The notes beneath the pieces were generated by a model. It was not told the origin of the DNA and made no database searches. It saw only the letters and a list, made by a program, of their open reading frames with translations. From Sepiola atlantica (lineage: Eukaryota > Mollusca > Cephalopoda > Sepiida > Sepiolidae): 64,000 nt of DNA. The DNA lies in the NCBI GenBank assembly GCA_963556195.1, contig CAUVYP010001207.1, positions 124,001-188,000 of the forward strand, given 5' to 3'. Position numbers and translations under genes: made by a program. Below, piece by piece: positions 13,372 through 26,075 of the stretch; position 1 is the stretch's first letter, and each line of letters begins with the position of its first letter.

Positions 13372-14502
13372 AAGTATTGTAAATAGATGACTTTGTTCAA
13401 GTTGCGGATTCTAAAGGTTTGAAAATAGATGATATCGTTTAAAGTCTGATTATAACGCATTGTAAATAGATGACTTTGTTCAAGTTGCGGATTCTTAAGG
13501 TTTGAAAATAGATGATACTGTTTAAAGTCGGATTCTAAAGTATTGTAAATAGATGACTTTTTCAAGTTGCGGACTCTTAAGGTTTGAAAATAGATGATAT
13601 CGTTTAAAATCGGATTCTGAAGCATTGTAAATAGATGACTTTGTTCAGGTTGCGAGTTCTTTAGGTTTGAAAATAGATGATATCGTTTAAAGTCGGATTC
13701 TAAAGCATTGTAAATAGATCACTTTGTTCAAGTTGCCGATTCTTTAGCTTTGAAAATAGATGATATCGTTTAAAGTCGGATTCCAAAGCATTGTAAATAG
13801 ATGACTTTGTTCAAGTTACCGGATCTGAAGGTTTTAAAATAGATGATATCGTTTCAAGTCGGATTCTAAAGCATTTTAAATTAAGGACTTGTTCAAGTTG
13901 CCGATTCTCAAGCTTTGAAAATAGATGATGTCGTTTTAAGTCGGATTCTAAAGCACTGTAAATAGATGACTTTGTTCAAGTTGCCGATTCTAAAGGTTTG
14001 AAAATAGATGATATCGTTTAAAGTTCGATTCTAAATCATTGTAAATAGATGACTTTGTTCAAGTTGCCGATACTTAAGGATTGAAAATAGATGATATCGG
14101 TTAAAGTCGGATTCTAAAGCATTGTAAATAGATGACTTTGTTCAAGTTGCGGACTCTGATAGTTTGAAAATAGATGATATCGTTTAAAGTCGGATTCTAA
14201 AGCATTGTTAATAGATGACTTTGTTCAAGTTGCGGATTCTTAAGGTTTGAAAATAGATGATATTGTTTTAAGTCGGATTCTAAAGCATTGTAAATAGATG
14301 ACTTTGTTCAAGTTGCAGATTCTTAAGGTTTGAAAATAGATGATATCGTTTAAAGTCGGATTATAAAGCATTGTAAATAGATGACTGTGTACAAGTTGCA
14401 CCTTCTTAAGGTTTGAAAATAGATGATATCGTTTAAGATCGGATTCCAAACCATTGTAAATAGATGACTTTGTTAAGTGGCCGATACTTTAGGTTAGAAA
14501 AT
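13372..14502. repeat. Block S, copy 2
   Basis: Copy of 10140-11270 at offset 3232, with CCGG at 13819. Scattered single-base differences include TTCTTTAGC against TTCTTAAGC near 13741 and GTCGGATTATAAAGC against GTCGGATAATCAAGC near 14355. The right edge runs into GGCCGATACTTTAGG, as in the other copies. Confidence 0.85.
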
Positions 14503-15139
14503 AGATGATATCGTTTTAAGTCGGATTCTAAAGCATTGTAAATAGATGACTTTGTTCAAGTTGCGGTTTCTTAAGGTTTGAAAATAGATGATATCGTTTA
14601 AAGTCGGATTCTAAAGCATTGTAAATAGATGACTTAGTTCAAGTGGCGGACTCTTAAGGTTTGAAAATAGATTATATTGTTTAAAGTACGATTCTAAAGC
14701 ATTGTAAGTAGATGACTTTATTACAGTTGCGGATCCTTAAGGTTTGAAAATAGATGATATTGTTTAAAGTCGCATTCTAAAGCATTGTAAATAGATGACT
14801 TTGTTCAAGTTGCCGATTCTTAAGGTTTGAAAATAGATGATATCGTTTAAAGTCGGATTCTAAAGCATTGTAAATAGATGACTTTGTTCAAGTTGCGGAT
14901 TCATAAGGTTTGAAAATAGATGATATCGTTTAAAGTCGGATTCTAAAGTATTGTAAATAGATGACTTTGTTCAAGTTGCGGATTCTTAAGGTTTGAAAAT
15001 AGATGATATCGTTTAAAGTCGGATTCTAAAGCATTGTAAATAGATGAATTTGTACAAGTTGCGGATTATTAAGGTTTGAAAATAGATGATATCGTTTAAA
15101 GTCGGATTCTAAAGCATTGTAAATAGATGACTTTGTTAG
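14503..15139. repeat. Partial copy of block R interior
   Basis: About eight monomers. They match 12258-12895 (offset 2238 at ATTCATAAGG, 12661 against 14899) and also 5960-6600. At 15134 the sequence switches to the TGTTAGGGTTGCGGATCC marker typical of the first 8 kb, for about one monomer only, and then enters block R again. This is a mosaic junction. Confidence 0.75.
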
Positions 15140-16118
15140 GGTTGCGGATCCTTACTGTTTGAAAATAGATGATATCGTTTAAAGTCGGATTCTAAAGCAT
15201 TGTAAATAGATGACTTTGTTCAAGTTGCGGATTCTTAAGGTTGGAAAACAGATGATATCGTTTAAAGTCGGATTCTAAAGCATTGTAAATAGATGACTTT
15301 GTTCAAGTGTCGGATTCTTAAGGTTTGAAAATAGATGATATCGTTTAAAGTCGGATTCTAAAGCATTGTAAATAGATGACTTTGTTCAAGTTGCGGATTC
15401 TAAAGGTTTGAAAATAGATGATATCGTTTAAAGTGTGATTCTTAAACACTGTAAATAGATGACTTTGTTCAAGTGTCGGATTCTTAAGGTTTGAAAATAG
15501 ATGATATCGTTTAAAGTCGGATTCTAAAGCATTATAAATAGATGACTTTGTTCAAGTTGCGAGTTCTTAAGGTTTAAAACTAGATGATATATTTTAATGT
15601 CGGATTCTAAAGCATTGTAAATAGATGACCTTGTTCAAGTTGCGGATTCTTGAGGTTTAAAATAGATGATATCGGTTAAAGTCGGATTCTAAAGCATTGT
15701 AAATAGATGACTTTGTTCAAGTTGCGGACTCTGATAGTTTGAAAATAGATTATATCGTTTAAAGTCGGATTCTAAAGCATTGTAAATAGATGACTTTGTT
15801 CAAGTCGCGGATTATTAAGGTTTGAAAATAGATGATATCGTTTAAAGTCGGATTATCAAGCATTGTAAATAGATGACTGTGTACAAGTTGCACCTTCTTA
15901 AGGTTTGAAAATAGATGATATCGTTTAAGATCGGATTCCAAACCATTGTAAATAGATGACTTTGTTAAGTGGCCGATACTTTAGGTTTGAAAATAGATGA
16001 TATCGTTTAAAGTCGGATTCTAAAGCATTGTAAATAGATGACTTTGTTCAAGTTGCGGTTTCTTAAGGTTTGAAAATAGATGATATCGTTTAAAGTCGGA
16101 TTCTAAAGCATTGTAAAT
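15140..16118. repeat. Block R, copy 3 (partial)
   Basis: Matches 5119-6097 at offset 10021 (TTGGAAAACAG at 5220 and 15241). It keeps the monomer deleted in copy 2. It stops near 16118, where copy 1 reads GACTTAGTTC and this copy reads GAATTTGTTC. Confidence 0.84.
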
Positions 16119-17149
16119 AGATGAATTTGTTCAAGTTGCGGATTATTAAGGTTTGAAAATAGATGATATCGTTTAAAGTCGGATTCTAAAGCATTGTAAA
16201 TAGATGACTTTGTTCAAGTTGCGGATTCTTAAGGTTTGAAATTAGATGATATCGTTTAAAATCGGATTCTAAAGCATTGTAAATAGATGACTTTGTTCAA
16301 GTGGCGGATTCTTAAGGTTTGAAAATAGATGATATCGTTTAAAATCGGATTCTAAAGCATTGTAAATAGATGACTTTGTTCAAGTTGCGGATTCTTAAGG
16401 TTTGAAAATAGATGATATCGTTTAAAGTCGGATTCTAAAGCATTGTAAATAGATGACTTTGTTCAAGTTGCGGATTATTAAGGTTTGAAAATAGATGATA
16501 TCGTTTAAAGTCGGATTCTAATGCATTGTAAATAGATGACTATGTAAAAGTTGCACATTCTTAAGGTTTGAAAATAGATGATATCGTTTAAGATCGGATT
16601 CCAAACCATTGTAAATAGATGACTTTGTAAAGTTGCGGATTCTTAAGGTTTGAAAATAGATGATATCGTTTAAAGTCGGATTCTACAGCATTGTAAATAG
16701 ATGACTTTGTTCAAGTGGCCGATACTTTAGGTTTGAAAATAGATGATATCGTTTAAAGTCGGATTCTAAAGCATTGTAAATAGATGACTTTGTTCAAGTT
16801 GCGGTTTCTTAAGGTTTAAAAATAGATGATATCGTTTAATGTCGGATTCTAAAGCATTGTAAATAGATGACTTTGTTCAAGTGGCGGACTCTTAAGGTTT
16901 GAAAATAGATTATATTGTTAAAAGTGCGATTCTAAAGCATTGTAAGTAGATGACTTTATTACACTAGCGGATTCTTAAGGTTTAAAAAGAGATGATATTG
17001 TTTAAAGTCGCATTCTAAAGCATTGTAAATAGATGACTTTGTTCAAGTTGCCGATTCTTAAGGTTTGAAAATAGATGATATCGTTTAAAGTCGGATTCTA
17101 AAGCATTGTAAATAGATGACTTTGTTCAAGTTGCCGATGCATAAGGTTT
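16119..17149. repeat. Block U copy 2 plus cassette
   Basis: Begins with block U (16126-16736, offset 9606 from copy 1, GACTATG at 16538). It continues through the GTGCGATTC cassette near 16924 and the AAAAAGAG monomer near 16985 into block S copy 3. Satellite only. Confidence 0.78.
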
Positions 17150-18170
17150 GAAAATAGATGATATCGTTTAAAGTCGGATTCTAAAGTATTGTAAATAGAT
17201 GACTTTGTTCAAGTTGCGGATTCTTAAGGTTTGAAAATAGATGATATCGTTTAAAGTCGGATTATAACGCATTGTAAATAGATGACTTTGTTCAAGTTGC
17301 GGATTCTTAAGGTTTGAAAATAGATGATATCGTTTAAAGTCGGATTCTAAAGTATTGTAAATAGATGACTTTTTCAAGTTGCGGATTCTTTAGGTTTGAA
17401 AATAGATGATATCGTTTAAAATCGGATTCTAAAGCATTGTAAATAGATGACTTTGTTCAGGTTGCGAGTTCTTTAGGTTTGAAAATAGATGATATCGTTT
17501 AAAGTCGGATTCTAAATCATTGTAAATATATGACTTTGTTCAAGTTGCCGATTCTTTAGCTTTGAAAATAGATGATATCGTTTAAAGTCGGATTCCAAAG
17601 CATTGTAAATAGATGACTTTGTTCAAGTTACCGGATCTGAAGGTTTTAAAATAGATGATATCGTTTCAAGTCGGATTCTAAAGCATTTTAAATTAAGGAC
17701 TTGTTCAAGTTGCCGATTCTCAAGCTTTGAAAATAGATGATGTCGTTTTAAGTCGGATTCTAAAGCACTGTAAATAGATGACTTTGTTCAAGTTGCCGAT
17801 TCTTAAGGTTTGAAAATTGATGATATCGTTTAAAGTTCGATTCTAAAGCATTGTAAATAGATGACTTTGTTCAAGTTGCCGATACTTAAGGATTGAAAAT
17901 AGATGATATCGGTTAAAGTCGGATTCTAAAGCATTGTAAATAGATGACTTTGTTCAAGTTGCGGACTCTGATAGTTTGAAAATAGATTATATCGTTTAAA
18001 GTCGGATTCTAAAGCATTGTTAATAGATGACTTTGTTCAAGTTGCGGATTCTTAAGGTTTGAAAATAGATGATATTGTTTTAAGTCGGATTCTAAAGCAT
18101 TGTAAATAGATGACTTTGTTCAAGTTGCGGATTCTTAAGGTTTGAAAATAGATGATATCGTTTAAAGTCG
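17150..18170. repeat. Block S, copy 3
   Basis: CCGG landmark at 17631, 3812 bp after copy 2. It carries the same run of variants: TTTTTCAAG, GTTCTTTAGG, TTACCGGATCTG, TTAAGGACTTG, GATGATGTCG, CTCTGATAG. It ends near 18170, where GTCGCATTC replaces GTCGGATTATAAAGC. Confidence 0.83.
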
Positions 18171-20607
18171 CATTCTAAAGCATTGTAAAAAGATGTCTTT
18201 GTTCAAGTTGCGGATTCTAAAGGGTACAAATAGATCATATCGTTTAAAGTCGGATTCTAAAGCATTGTAAATAGATGACTTTGTTCAAGTTGCGGATTCT
18301 TAAGGTTGGCAAATAGATGATATCGTTTAAAGTCGGATTCTAAAGTATTGTAAATAGATGACTTTGTTCAAGTGTCGGATTCTTAAGGTTTGAAAATAGA
18401 TGATATCGTTTAAAGTTGGATTCTAAAGCATTGTAAATAGATGACTTTGTTCAAGTTGCGGATTCTTAAGGTTTGAAAATAGATGATATCGTTTAAAGTC
18501 GGATTCTAAAGCATTGTAAATAGATGACATTGTTCAAGTTGCGAGTTCTTAAGGTTTAAAACTAGATGATATCGTTTAATGTCGGATACTAAAGCATTGT
18601 AAATAGATTACTATGTTCAAGTTCCGTATTCTTAAGGTTTGAAAATAGATGATATCATTTGAAGTCGGATTATAAAGCATTGTAAATAGATGACTTTGTT
18701 CAAGTTGCGGATTCTTTAGGTTTGAAAATAGATGATATCGTTTAAAGTCGGATTCTAAAGCATTGTGAATAGATGACTTTGTTCAAGTGGCGGATTCTTA
18801 AGCTTTGAAAATAGATGATATCGTTTAAAATCGGATTCTAAAGCATTGTAAATGGATGACTTTGTTCAAGTGGACGATTCTTAAGGTTTGAAAATAGATG
18901 ATATCGTTTAAAATCGGATTCTAAAGCATTGTAAATAGATGACTTTGTTCAAGTTGCGGATACTTAAGGTTTGAAAATAGATGATATCGTTTAAAGTCGG
19001 ATTCTAAAGCATTGTAAATAGATGACTTTGTTCAAGTTGCGGATTCTTAAGGTTTGAAAATAGATGATATCGTTTAAAGTCGGATTCTAAAGCATTGTAA
19101 ATAGATGACTTTGTTCAAGTTGCGGATTATTAAGGTTTGAAAATAGATGATATCGTTTAAAGTCGGATTCTAATGCATTGTAAATAGATGACTATGTAAA
19201 AGTTGCACATTCTTAAGGTTTGAAAATAGATTATATCGTTTAAGATCGGATTCCAAACCATTGTAAATAGATGACTTTGTTAAGTTGCGGATTCTTAAGG
19301 TTTGAAAATAGATGATATCGTTTAAAGTCGGATTCTTCAGCATTGTAAATAGATGACTTTGTTCAAGTGGCCGATACTTTAGGTTTGAAAATAGATGATA
19401 TCGTTTAAAGTCGGATTCTAAAGCATTGTAAATAGATGACTTTGTTCAATTTGCGGATTCTTAAGGTTGGAAAATAGATGATATCGTTTTAAGTCGGATT
19501 CTAAAGTATTGTAAATAGATGACTTTGTTCAAGTTGCGGATTCTTAAGGTTTGAAAATAGATGATATCGTTTAAAGTCGCATTCTAAAGCATTGTAAAAA
19601 GATGTCTTTGTTCAAGTTGCGGATTCTTAAGGGTACAAATAGATCATATCGTTTAAAGTCGGATTCTAAAGCATTGTAAATAGATGACTTTGTTCAAGTT
19701 GCGGATTCTTAAGGTTTGAAAATAGATGATATCGTTTATAGTCGGATTCTAAAGCATTGTAAATAGATGACATTGTTCAAGTTGCGAGTTCTTAAGGTTT
19801 AAAACTAGATGATATCGTTTAATGTCGGATACTAAAGCATTGTAAATAGATTACTATGTTCAAGTTCCGTATTCTTAAGGTTTGAAAATAGATGATATCA
19901 TTTAAAGTCGGATTATAAAGCATTGTAAATAGATGACTTAGTTCAAGTTGCGGATTCTTTATGTTTGAAAATAGATGATATCGTTTGAAGTCGGATTCTA
20001 AAGCATTGTAAATAGATGACTTTGGTCAAGTTTCCGATTCTTAAGCTTTGAAAATAGATGATATCGTTTAAAGTCAGATTCCAAAGCATTGTAAATAGAT
20101 GACTTTGTTCAAGTTGCCGATTCTTAAGGATTAAAAATAGATTATATCGGTTAAAGTCGGATTCTAAAGCATTGTAAATAGATGACTTTGTTCAAGTTGC
20201 GAGTTCTTAAGGTTTAAAACTAGATGATATATTTTAATGTCGGATTCTAAAGCATTGTAAATAGATGACCTTGTTCAAGTTGCGGATTCTTGAGGTTTAA
20301 AATAGATGATATCGGTTAAAGTCGGATTCAAAAGCATTGTAAATAGATAACTTTGTTCAAGTTGCGGATTATTAAGGTTTGACAATAGATGATATCGTTT
20401 AAGATCGGATTCCAAACTATTGTAAATAGATGACTTTGTTAAGTTGCGGATTCTTAAGGTTTGAAAATAAGTTATATCGTTTAAAGTCGGATTCTAAAGC
20501 ATTGTAAATATATGACTTTGTTCAATTTGCGGATTCTTAAGGTTGGAAAATAGATGATATCGTTTAAAGTCGGATTCTAAAGTATTGTAAATAGATGACT
20601 TTGTTCA
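18171..20607. repeat. Segment with 17-monomer repeat and early A-type blocks
   Basis: The odd monomer with AAGGGTACAAATAGATCATA occurs at 18222 and 19631, 1409 bp apart (17 monomers less 2 bp). Its flanks repeat with it, except that two monomers are missing before GACATTG (18526 against 19769, offset 1243). The stretch 18370-19365 begins AAGTGTCGG, ends before AAGTGGCC, and is 996 bp (12 monomers). It reads like a shorter forerunner of block A that follows. Confidence 0.75.
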
Positions 20608-21932
20608 AGTGTGGGATTCTTAAGGTTTGAAAATAGATGATATCGTTTAAAGTTAGATTCTAAAGCATTGTAAATAGATGACTTTGTTCAAGTTGCGGAT
20701 TCTTAACGTTTGAAAATAGATGATATCGTTTAAAGTCGGATTCTAAAGCATTGTAAATAGATGACTTTGTTCAAGTTGCGAGTTCTTAAGGTTTAAAAGT
20801 AGATGATATCGTTTAATGTACGATACTAAAGCATTGTAAATAGATTACTATGTTCAAGTTCCGTATTCTCAAGGTTTGAAAATAGATGATATCATTTTAA
20901 GTCGGATTATAAAGCATTGTAAGTAGATGACTTTGTTCAAGTTGCGGATTCTTTAGGTTTGAAAATAGATGATATCGTTTAAAGTCGGATTCTAAAGCAT
21001 TGTAAATAGATGACTTTGTTCAAGTTGCCGATTCTTAAGCTTTGAAAATAGATGATATCGTTTAAAGTCGGATTCCAAAGCATTGTAAATAGATGACTTT
21101 GTTCAAGTTGCCGATTCTTAATGTTTGAAAATAGATGATATCGTTTCAAGTCGGATTCTAAAGCATTGTAAATTAATGACTTGTTCAAGTCGCCGATTGT
21201 CAAGCTTTAAAAGTAGATGATATCGTTTAAAGTCGGATTCTAAAGCACTGTAAATAGATGACTTTGTTCAAGTTGCCGATTCTTAAGGTTTGAAAATAGA
21301 TGATATCGTTTAAAGTTCGATTCTAAAGCATTGTAAATAGATGACTTTGTTCAAGTTGCCGATTCTTAAGGATTGAAAATAGATGATATCGTTTAAAGTC
21401 GGATTCTAAAGCATTGTAAATAGATGACTTTGTTCAAGTTGTCGATTCTTAAGGATTGAACATAGATGATATCGGTTAATATCGGATTCTAAAGCATTGT
21501 AAATAGATGACTTTGTGCAAGTTGCGGACTCTGATGGTTTGAAAATAGATTATATCGTTTAAAGTCGGATTCTAAAGCATTGTTTATAGATGACTTTGTT
21601 CAAGTTGCGGATTCTTAAGGTTTGAAAATAGATGATATTGTTTTAAGTCGGATTCTAAAGCATTGTAAATAGAGGACTTTGTTCAAGTTGCGGATTCTTA
21701 AGGTTTGAAAATAGATGATATCGTTTAAAGTCGGATTCTAAAGCATTGTAAATAGATGACTGTGTACAAGTTGCGGATTCTTAAGGTTTGAAAATAGATG
21801 ATATCGTTTAAGATCGGATTCCAAACCATTGTAAATAGATGACTTTGTTAAGTTGCGGATTCTTAAGGTTTGAAAATAGATGATATCGTTTAAAGTCGGA
21901 TTCTACAGTATTGTAAATAGATGACTTTGTTC
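20608..21932. repeat. Higher-order block A, copy 1 (about 16 monomers)
   Basis: Starts at AAGTGTGGGATTC and runs 1325 bp. In order it holds GCGAGTTCTTAAGG, ATTACTATG with GTTCCGTATTC, GATATCATT, GCCGATTCTTAAGC with GATTCCAAAG, TTAATGACTTG with GTCGCCGATT (21171), TTGTCGATTC, CTGATGG, GAGGACTTTG, GACTGTGTAC and GATCGGATTCCAAACC, then TTCTACAG, where block B begins. The same order is seen in three later copies. Confidence 0.88.
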
Positions 21933-21950
21933 AAGTGGCCGATACTTTAG
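21795..21950. repeat. Recurrent GATCGGATTCCAAACC / TTCTACAG / GGCCGATAC cassette (example copy)
   Basis: A run of three variants: TTTAAGATCGGATTCCAAAC followed by TTGTTAAGTTG (one base short, an 82-bp monomer), then TTCTACAGCATTG or a close form, then AAGTGGCCGATACTTTAGG. Copies lie near 6975, 16580, 19230, 21805, 23885, 25205, 27195, 29830, 30415, 31815, 33480, 34890, 37050, 39045, 50025, 51685, 59480 and 61640. It often marks the edge of larger blocks, for example the A/B boundary. Confidence 0.8.
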
Positions 21951-22678
21951 GTTTGAAAATAGATGATATCGTTTATAGTCGGATTCTAAAGCATTGTAAA
22001 TAGATGACCTTGTTCACGTTGCGGATGCTTGATGTTTGAAAATAAATGACATAGTTTAAAGTCGGATTCTAAAGCATTGTAAATAGATGACTTTGTTCAA
22101 GTTGCGGATTCTTAAGGTTTGAAAATAGATGATATCGTTTAAAGTCGGATTCTAAAGCATTGTAAATAGATGACTTTGTTCAAGTGGCAGACTCTTAAGG
22201 TTTGAAAATAGATGATATTGTTTAAAGTACGATTCTAAAGCATTGTAAGTAGATGACTTTATTAAAGTTGCGGATTCTTAAGGTATTAAAATAGATGACA
22301 TTGTTTAAAGTCGCATTCTAAAGCATTGTAAATAGATGACTTTGTTCAAGTTGCGAGTTCTTAAGGTTTAAAACTAGATGATATATTTTAATGTCGGATT
22401 CTAAAGCATTGTAAATAGATGACCTTGTTCAAGTTGCGGATTCTTGAGGTTTAAAATAGATGATATCGGTTAAAGTCGGATTCAAAAGCATTGTAAATAG
22501 ATGACTTTGTTAAGTTGCGGATTCTTAAGGTTTGAAAATAGATTATATCGTTTAAAGTCGGATTCTAAAGCATTGTAAATAGATGACTTTGTTCAATTTG
22601 CGGATTCTTAAGGTTGGAAAATAGATGATATCGTTTAAAGTCGGATTCTAAAGTATTGTAAATAGATGACTTTGTTCA
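21933..22678. repeat. Higher-order block B, copy 1 (about 9 monomers)
   Basis: Begins AAGTGGCCGATACTTTAGG and runs 746 bp. It contains GACCTTGTTCACG, GATGCTTGATG (22024), AAATGACATAG, the GTACGATTC cassette (22226), GGTATTAAAATAG, GATATATTTTAATG, TTCTTGAGG, GGATTCAAAAGC and TTGGAAAATAG. Block A follows at once. Confidence 0.88.
22196..22350. repeat. Recurrent two-monomer cassette (example copy)
   Basis: Monomer one reads GATATTGTTTAAAGTACGAT, then GTAAGTAG and TTATTA(C/A)AG; monomer two ends in GTCGCATTC. I counted about 30 copies by eye in the same order, for example near 451, 949, 2587, 4747, 6158, 8967, 12449, 14685, 22226, 25621, 27611, 39459, 45068, 50439, 53168, 56908, 60728 and 62888. 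The two monomers almost never occur apart, so they move as one unit. Confidence 0.82.
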
Positions 22679-24003
22679 AGTGTGGGATTCTTAAGGTTTG
22701 AAAATAGATGATATCGTTTAAAGTTGGATTCTAAAGCATTGTAAATAGATGACTTTGTTCAAGTTGCGGATTCTTAACGTTTGAAAATAGATGATATCGT
22801 TTAAAGTCGGATTCTAAAGCATTGTAAATAGATGACTTTATTCAAGTTGCGAGTTCTTAAGGTTTAAAACTAGATGATATCGTTTAATGTACGATACTAA
22901 AGCATTGTAAATAGATTACTATGTTCAAGTTCCGTATTCTTAAGGTTTGAAAATAGATGATATCATTTAAAGTCGGATTATAAAGCATTGTAAGTAGATG
23001 ACTTTGTTCAAGTTGCGGATTCTTTAGGTTTGAAAATAGATGATATCGTTTAAAGTCGGATTCTAAAGCATTGTAAATAGATGACTTTGTTCAAGTTGCC
23101 GATTCTTAAGCTTTGAAAATAGATGATATCGTTTAAAGTCGGATTCCAAAGCATTGTAAATAGATGACTTTGTTCAAGTTGCCGATTCTTAAGGTTTGAA
23201 AATAGATGATATCGTTTCAAGTCGGATTCTAAAGCATTGTAAATTAATGACTTGTTCAAGTCGCCTATTCTCAAGCTTTGAAAGTAGATGATATCGTTTA
23301 AAGTCGGATTCGATAGCACTGTAAATAGATGACTTTGTTCAAGTTGCCGATTCTTAAGGTTTGAAAATAGATGATATCGTTTAAAGTTCGATTCTAAAGC
23401 ATTGTAAATAGATGACTTTGTTCAAGTTGCCGATTCTTAAGGATTGAAAATAGATGATATCGTTTAAAGTCGGATTCTAAAGCATTGTAAATAGATGACT
23501 TTGTTCAAGTTGTCGATTCTTAAGGATTGAACATAGATGATATCGGTTAATATCGGATTCTAAAGCATTGTAAATAGATGACTTTGTTCAAGTTGCGGAC
23601 TCTGATGGTTTGAAAATAGATTATATCGTTTAAAGTCGGATTCTAAAGCATTGTTAATAGATGACTTTGTTCAAGTTGCGGATTCTTAAGGTTTGAAAAT
23701 AGATGATATTGTTTTAAGTCGGATTCTAAAGCATTGTAAATAGAGGACTTTGTTCAAGTTGCGGATTCTTAAGGTTTGAAAATAGATGATATCGTTTAAA
23801 GTCGGATTCTAAAGCATTGTAAATAGATGACTGTGTACAAGTTGCGGATTCTTAAGGTTTGAAAATAGATGATATCGTTTAAGATCGGATTCCAAACCAT
23901 TGTAAATAGATGACTTTGTTAAGTTGCGGATTCTTAAGGTTTGAAAATAGATGATATCGTTTAAAGTCGGATTCTACAACATTGTAAATAGATGACTTTG
24001 TTC
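22679..24003. repeat. Higher-order block A, copy 2
   Basis: Exactly 2071 bp after copy 1 (AAGTGTGGG at 20608 and 22679; TTAATGACTTG offset also 2071). This copy is followed directly by another A with no B between them: after TTCTACAACATTG the next monomer is AAGTGTGGG rather than AAGTGGCC. Confidence 0.88.
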
Positions 24004-25329
24004 AAGTGTGGGATTCTTAAGGTTTGAAAATAGATGATATCGTTTAAAGTTGGATTCTAAAGCATTGTAAATAGATGACTTTGTTCAAGTTGCGGATTCT
24101 TAACGTTTGAAAATAGATGATATCGTTTAAAGTCGGATTCTAAAGCATTGTAAATAGATGACTTTATTAAAGTTGCGAGTTCTTAAGGTTTAAAACTAGA
24201 TGATATCGTTTAATGTACGATACTAAAGCATTGTAAATAGATTACTATGTTCAAGTTCCGTATTCTTAAGGTTTGAAAATAGATGATATCATTTAAAGTC
24301 GGATTATAAAGCATTGTAAGTAGATGACTTTGTTCAAGTTGCGGATTCTTTAGGTTTGAAAATAGATGATATCGTTTAAAGTCGGATTCTAAAGCATTGT
24401 AAATAGATGACTTTGTTCAAGTTGCCGATTCTTAAGCTTTAGAAATAGATGATATCGTTTAAAGTCGGATTCCAAAGCATTGTAAATAGATGACTTTGTT
24501 CAAGTTGCCGATTCTTAAGGTTTGAAAATAGATGATATCGTTTCAAGTCGGATTCTAAAGCATTGTAAATTAATGACTTGTTCAAGTCGCCGATTCTCAA
24601 GCTTTGAAAGTAGATGATATCGTTTAAGGTCGGATTCTAAAGCACTGTAAATAGATGACTTTGTTCAAGTTGCCGATTCTTAAGGTTTGAAAATAGATGA
24701 TATCGTTTAAAGTTCGATTCTAAAGCATTGTAAATAGATGACTTTGTTCAAGTTGCCGATTCTTAAAGATTGAAAATAGATGATATCGTTTAAAGTCGGA
24801 TTCTAAAGCATTGTAAATAGATGACTTTGTTAAAGTTGTCGATTCTTAAGGATTGAACATAGATGATATCGGTTAATATCGGATTCTAAAGCATTGTAAA
24901 TAGATGACTTTGTTCAAGTTGCGGACTCTGATGGTTTGAAAATAGATTATATCGTTTAAAGTCGGATTCTAAAGCATTGTTAATAGATGACTTTGTTCAA
25001 GTTGCGGATTCTTAAGGTTTGAAAATAGATGATATTGTTTTAAGTCGGATTCTAAAGCATTGTAAATAGAGGACTTTGTTCAAGTTGCGGATTCTTAAGG
25101 TTTGAAAATAGATGATATCGTTTAAAGTCGGATTCTAAAGCATTGTAAATAGATGACTGTGTACAAGTTGCGGATTCTTAAGGTTTGAAAATAGATGATA
25201 TCGTTTAAGATCGGATTCCAAACCATTGTAAATAGATGACTTTGTTAAGTTGCGGATTCTTAAGGTTTGAAAATAGATGATATCGTTTAAAGTCGGATTC
25301 TACAGCATTGTAAATAGATGACTTTGTTC
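24004..25329. repeat. Higher-order block A, copy 3
   Basis: Runs 1326 bp. It is offset 3396 to 3397 from copy 1 at its start and at TTAATGACTTG (21171 and 24568). It has a private change, AAGCTTTAGAAATAG near 24434, where the others read AAGCTTTGAAAATAG. Confidence 0.87.
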
Positions 25330-26075
25330 AAGTGGCCGATACTTTAGGTTTGAAAATAGATGATATCGTTTATAGTCGGATTCTAAAGCATTGTAAATAG
25401 ATGACCTTGTTCACGTTGCGGATGCTTGATGTTTGAAAATAAATGACATAGTTTAAAGTCGGATTCTAAAGCATTGTAAATAGATGACTTTGTTCAAGTT
25501 GCGGATTCTTAAGGTTTGAAAATAGATGATATCGTTTAAAGTCGGATTCTAAAGCATTGTAAATAGATGACTTTGTCTAAGTGGCAGACTCTTAAGGTTT
25601 GAAAATAGATGATATTGTTTAAAGTACGATTCTAAAGCATTGTAAGTAGATGACTTTATTAAAGTTGCGGATTCTTAAGGTATTAAAATAGATGACATTG
25701 TTTAAAGTCGCATTCTAAAGCATTGTAAATAGATGACTTTGTTCAAGTTGCGAGTTCTTAAGGTTTAAAACTAGATGATATATTTTAATGTCGGATTCTA
25801 AAGCATTGTAAATAGATGACCTTGTTCAAGTTGCGGATTCCTGAGGTTTAAAATAGATGATATCGGTTAAAGTCGGATTCAAAAGCATTGTAAATAGATG
25901 ACTTTCTTAAGTTGCGGATTCTTAAGGTTTGAAAATAGATTATATCGTTTAAAGTCGGATTCTAAAGCATTGTAAATGGATGACTTTGTTCAATTTGCGG
26001 ATTCTTAAGGTTGGAAAATAGATGATATCGTTTAAAGTCGGATTCTAAAGTATTGTAAATAGATGACTTTGTTCA
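25330..26075. repeat. Higher-order block B, copy 2
   Basis: Runs 746 bp, the same length as copy 1, at offset 3397 (GATGCTTGATG at 22024 and 25421; GAGTTCTTAAGG at 22355 and 25752). It differs by isolated bases such as TTCCTGAGG for TTCTTGAGG and GACTTTCTTAAG for GACTTTGTTAAG. Confidence 0.88.
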
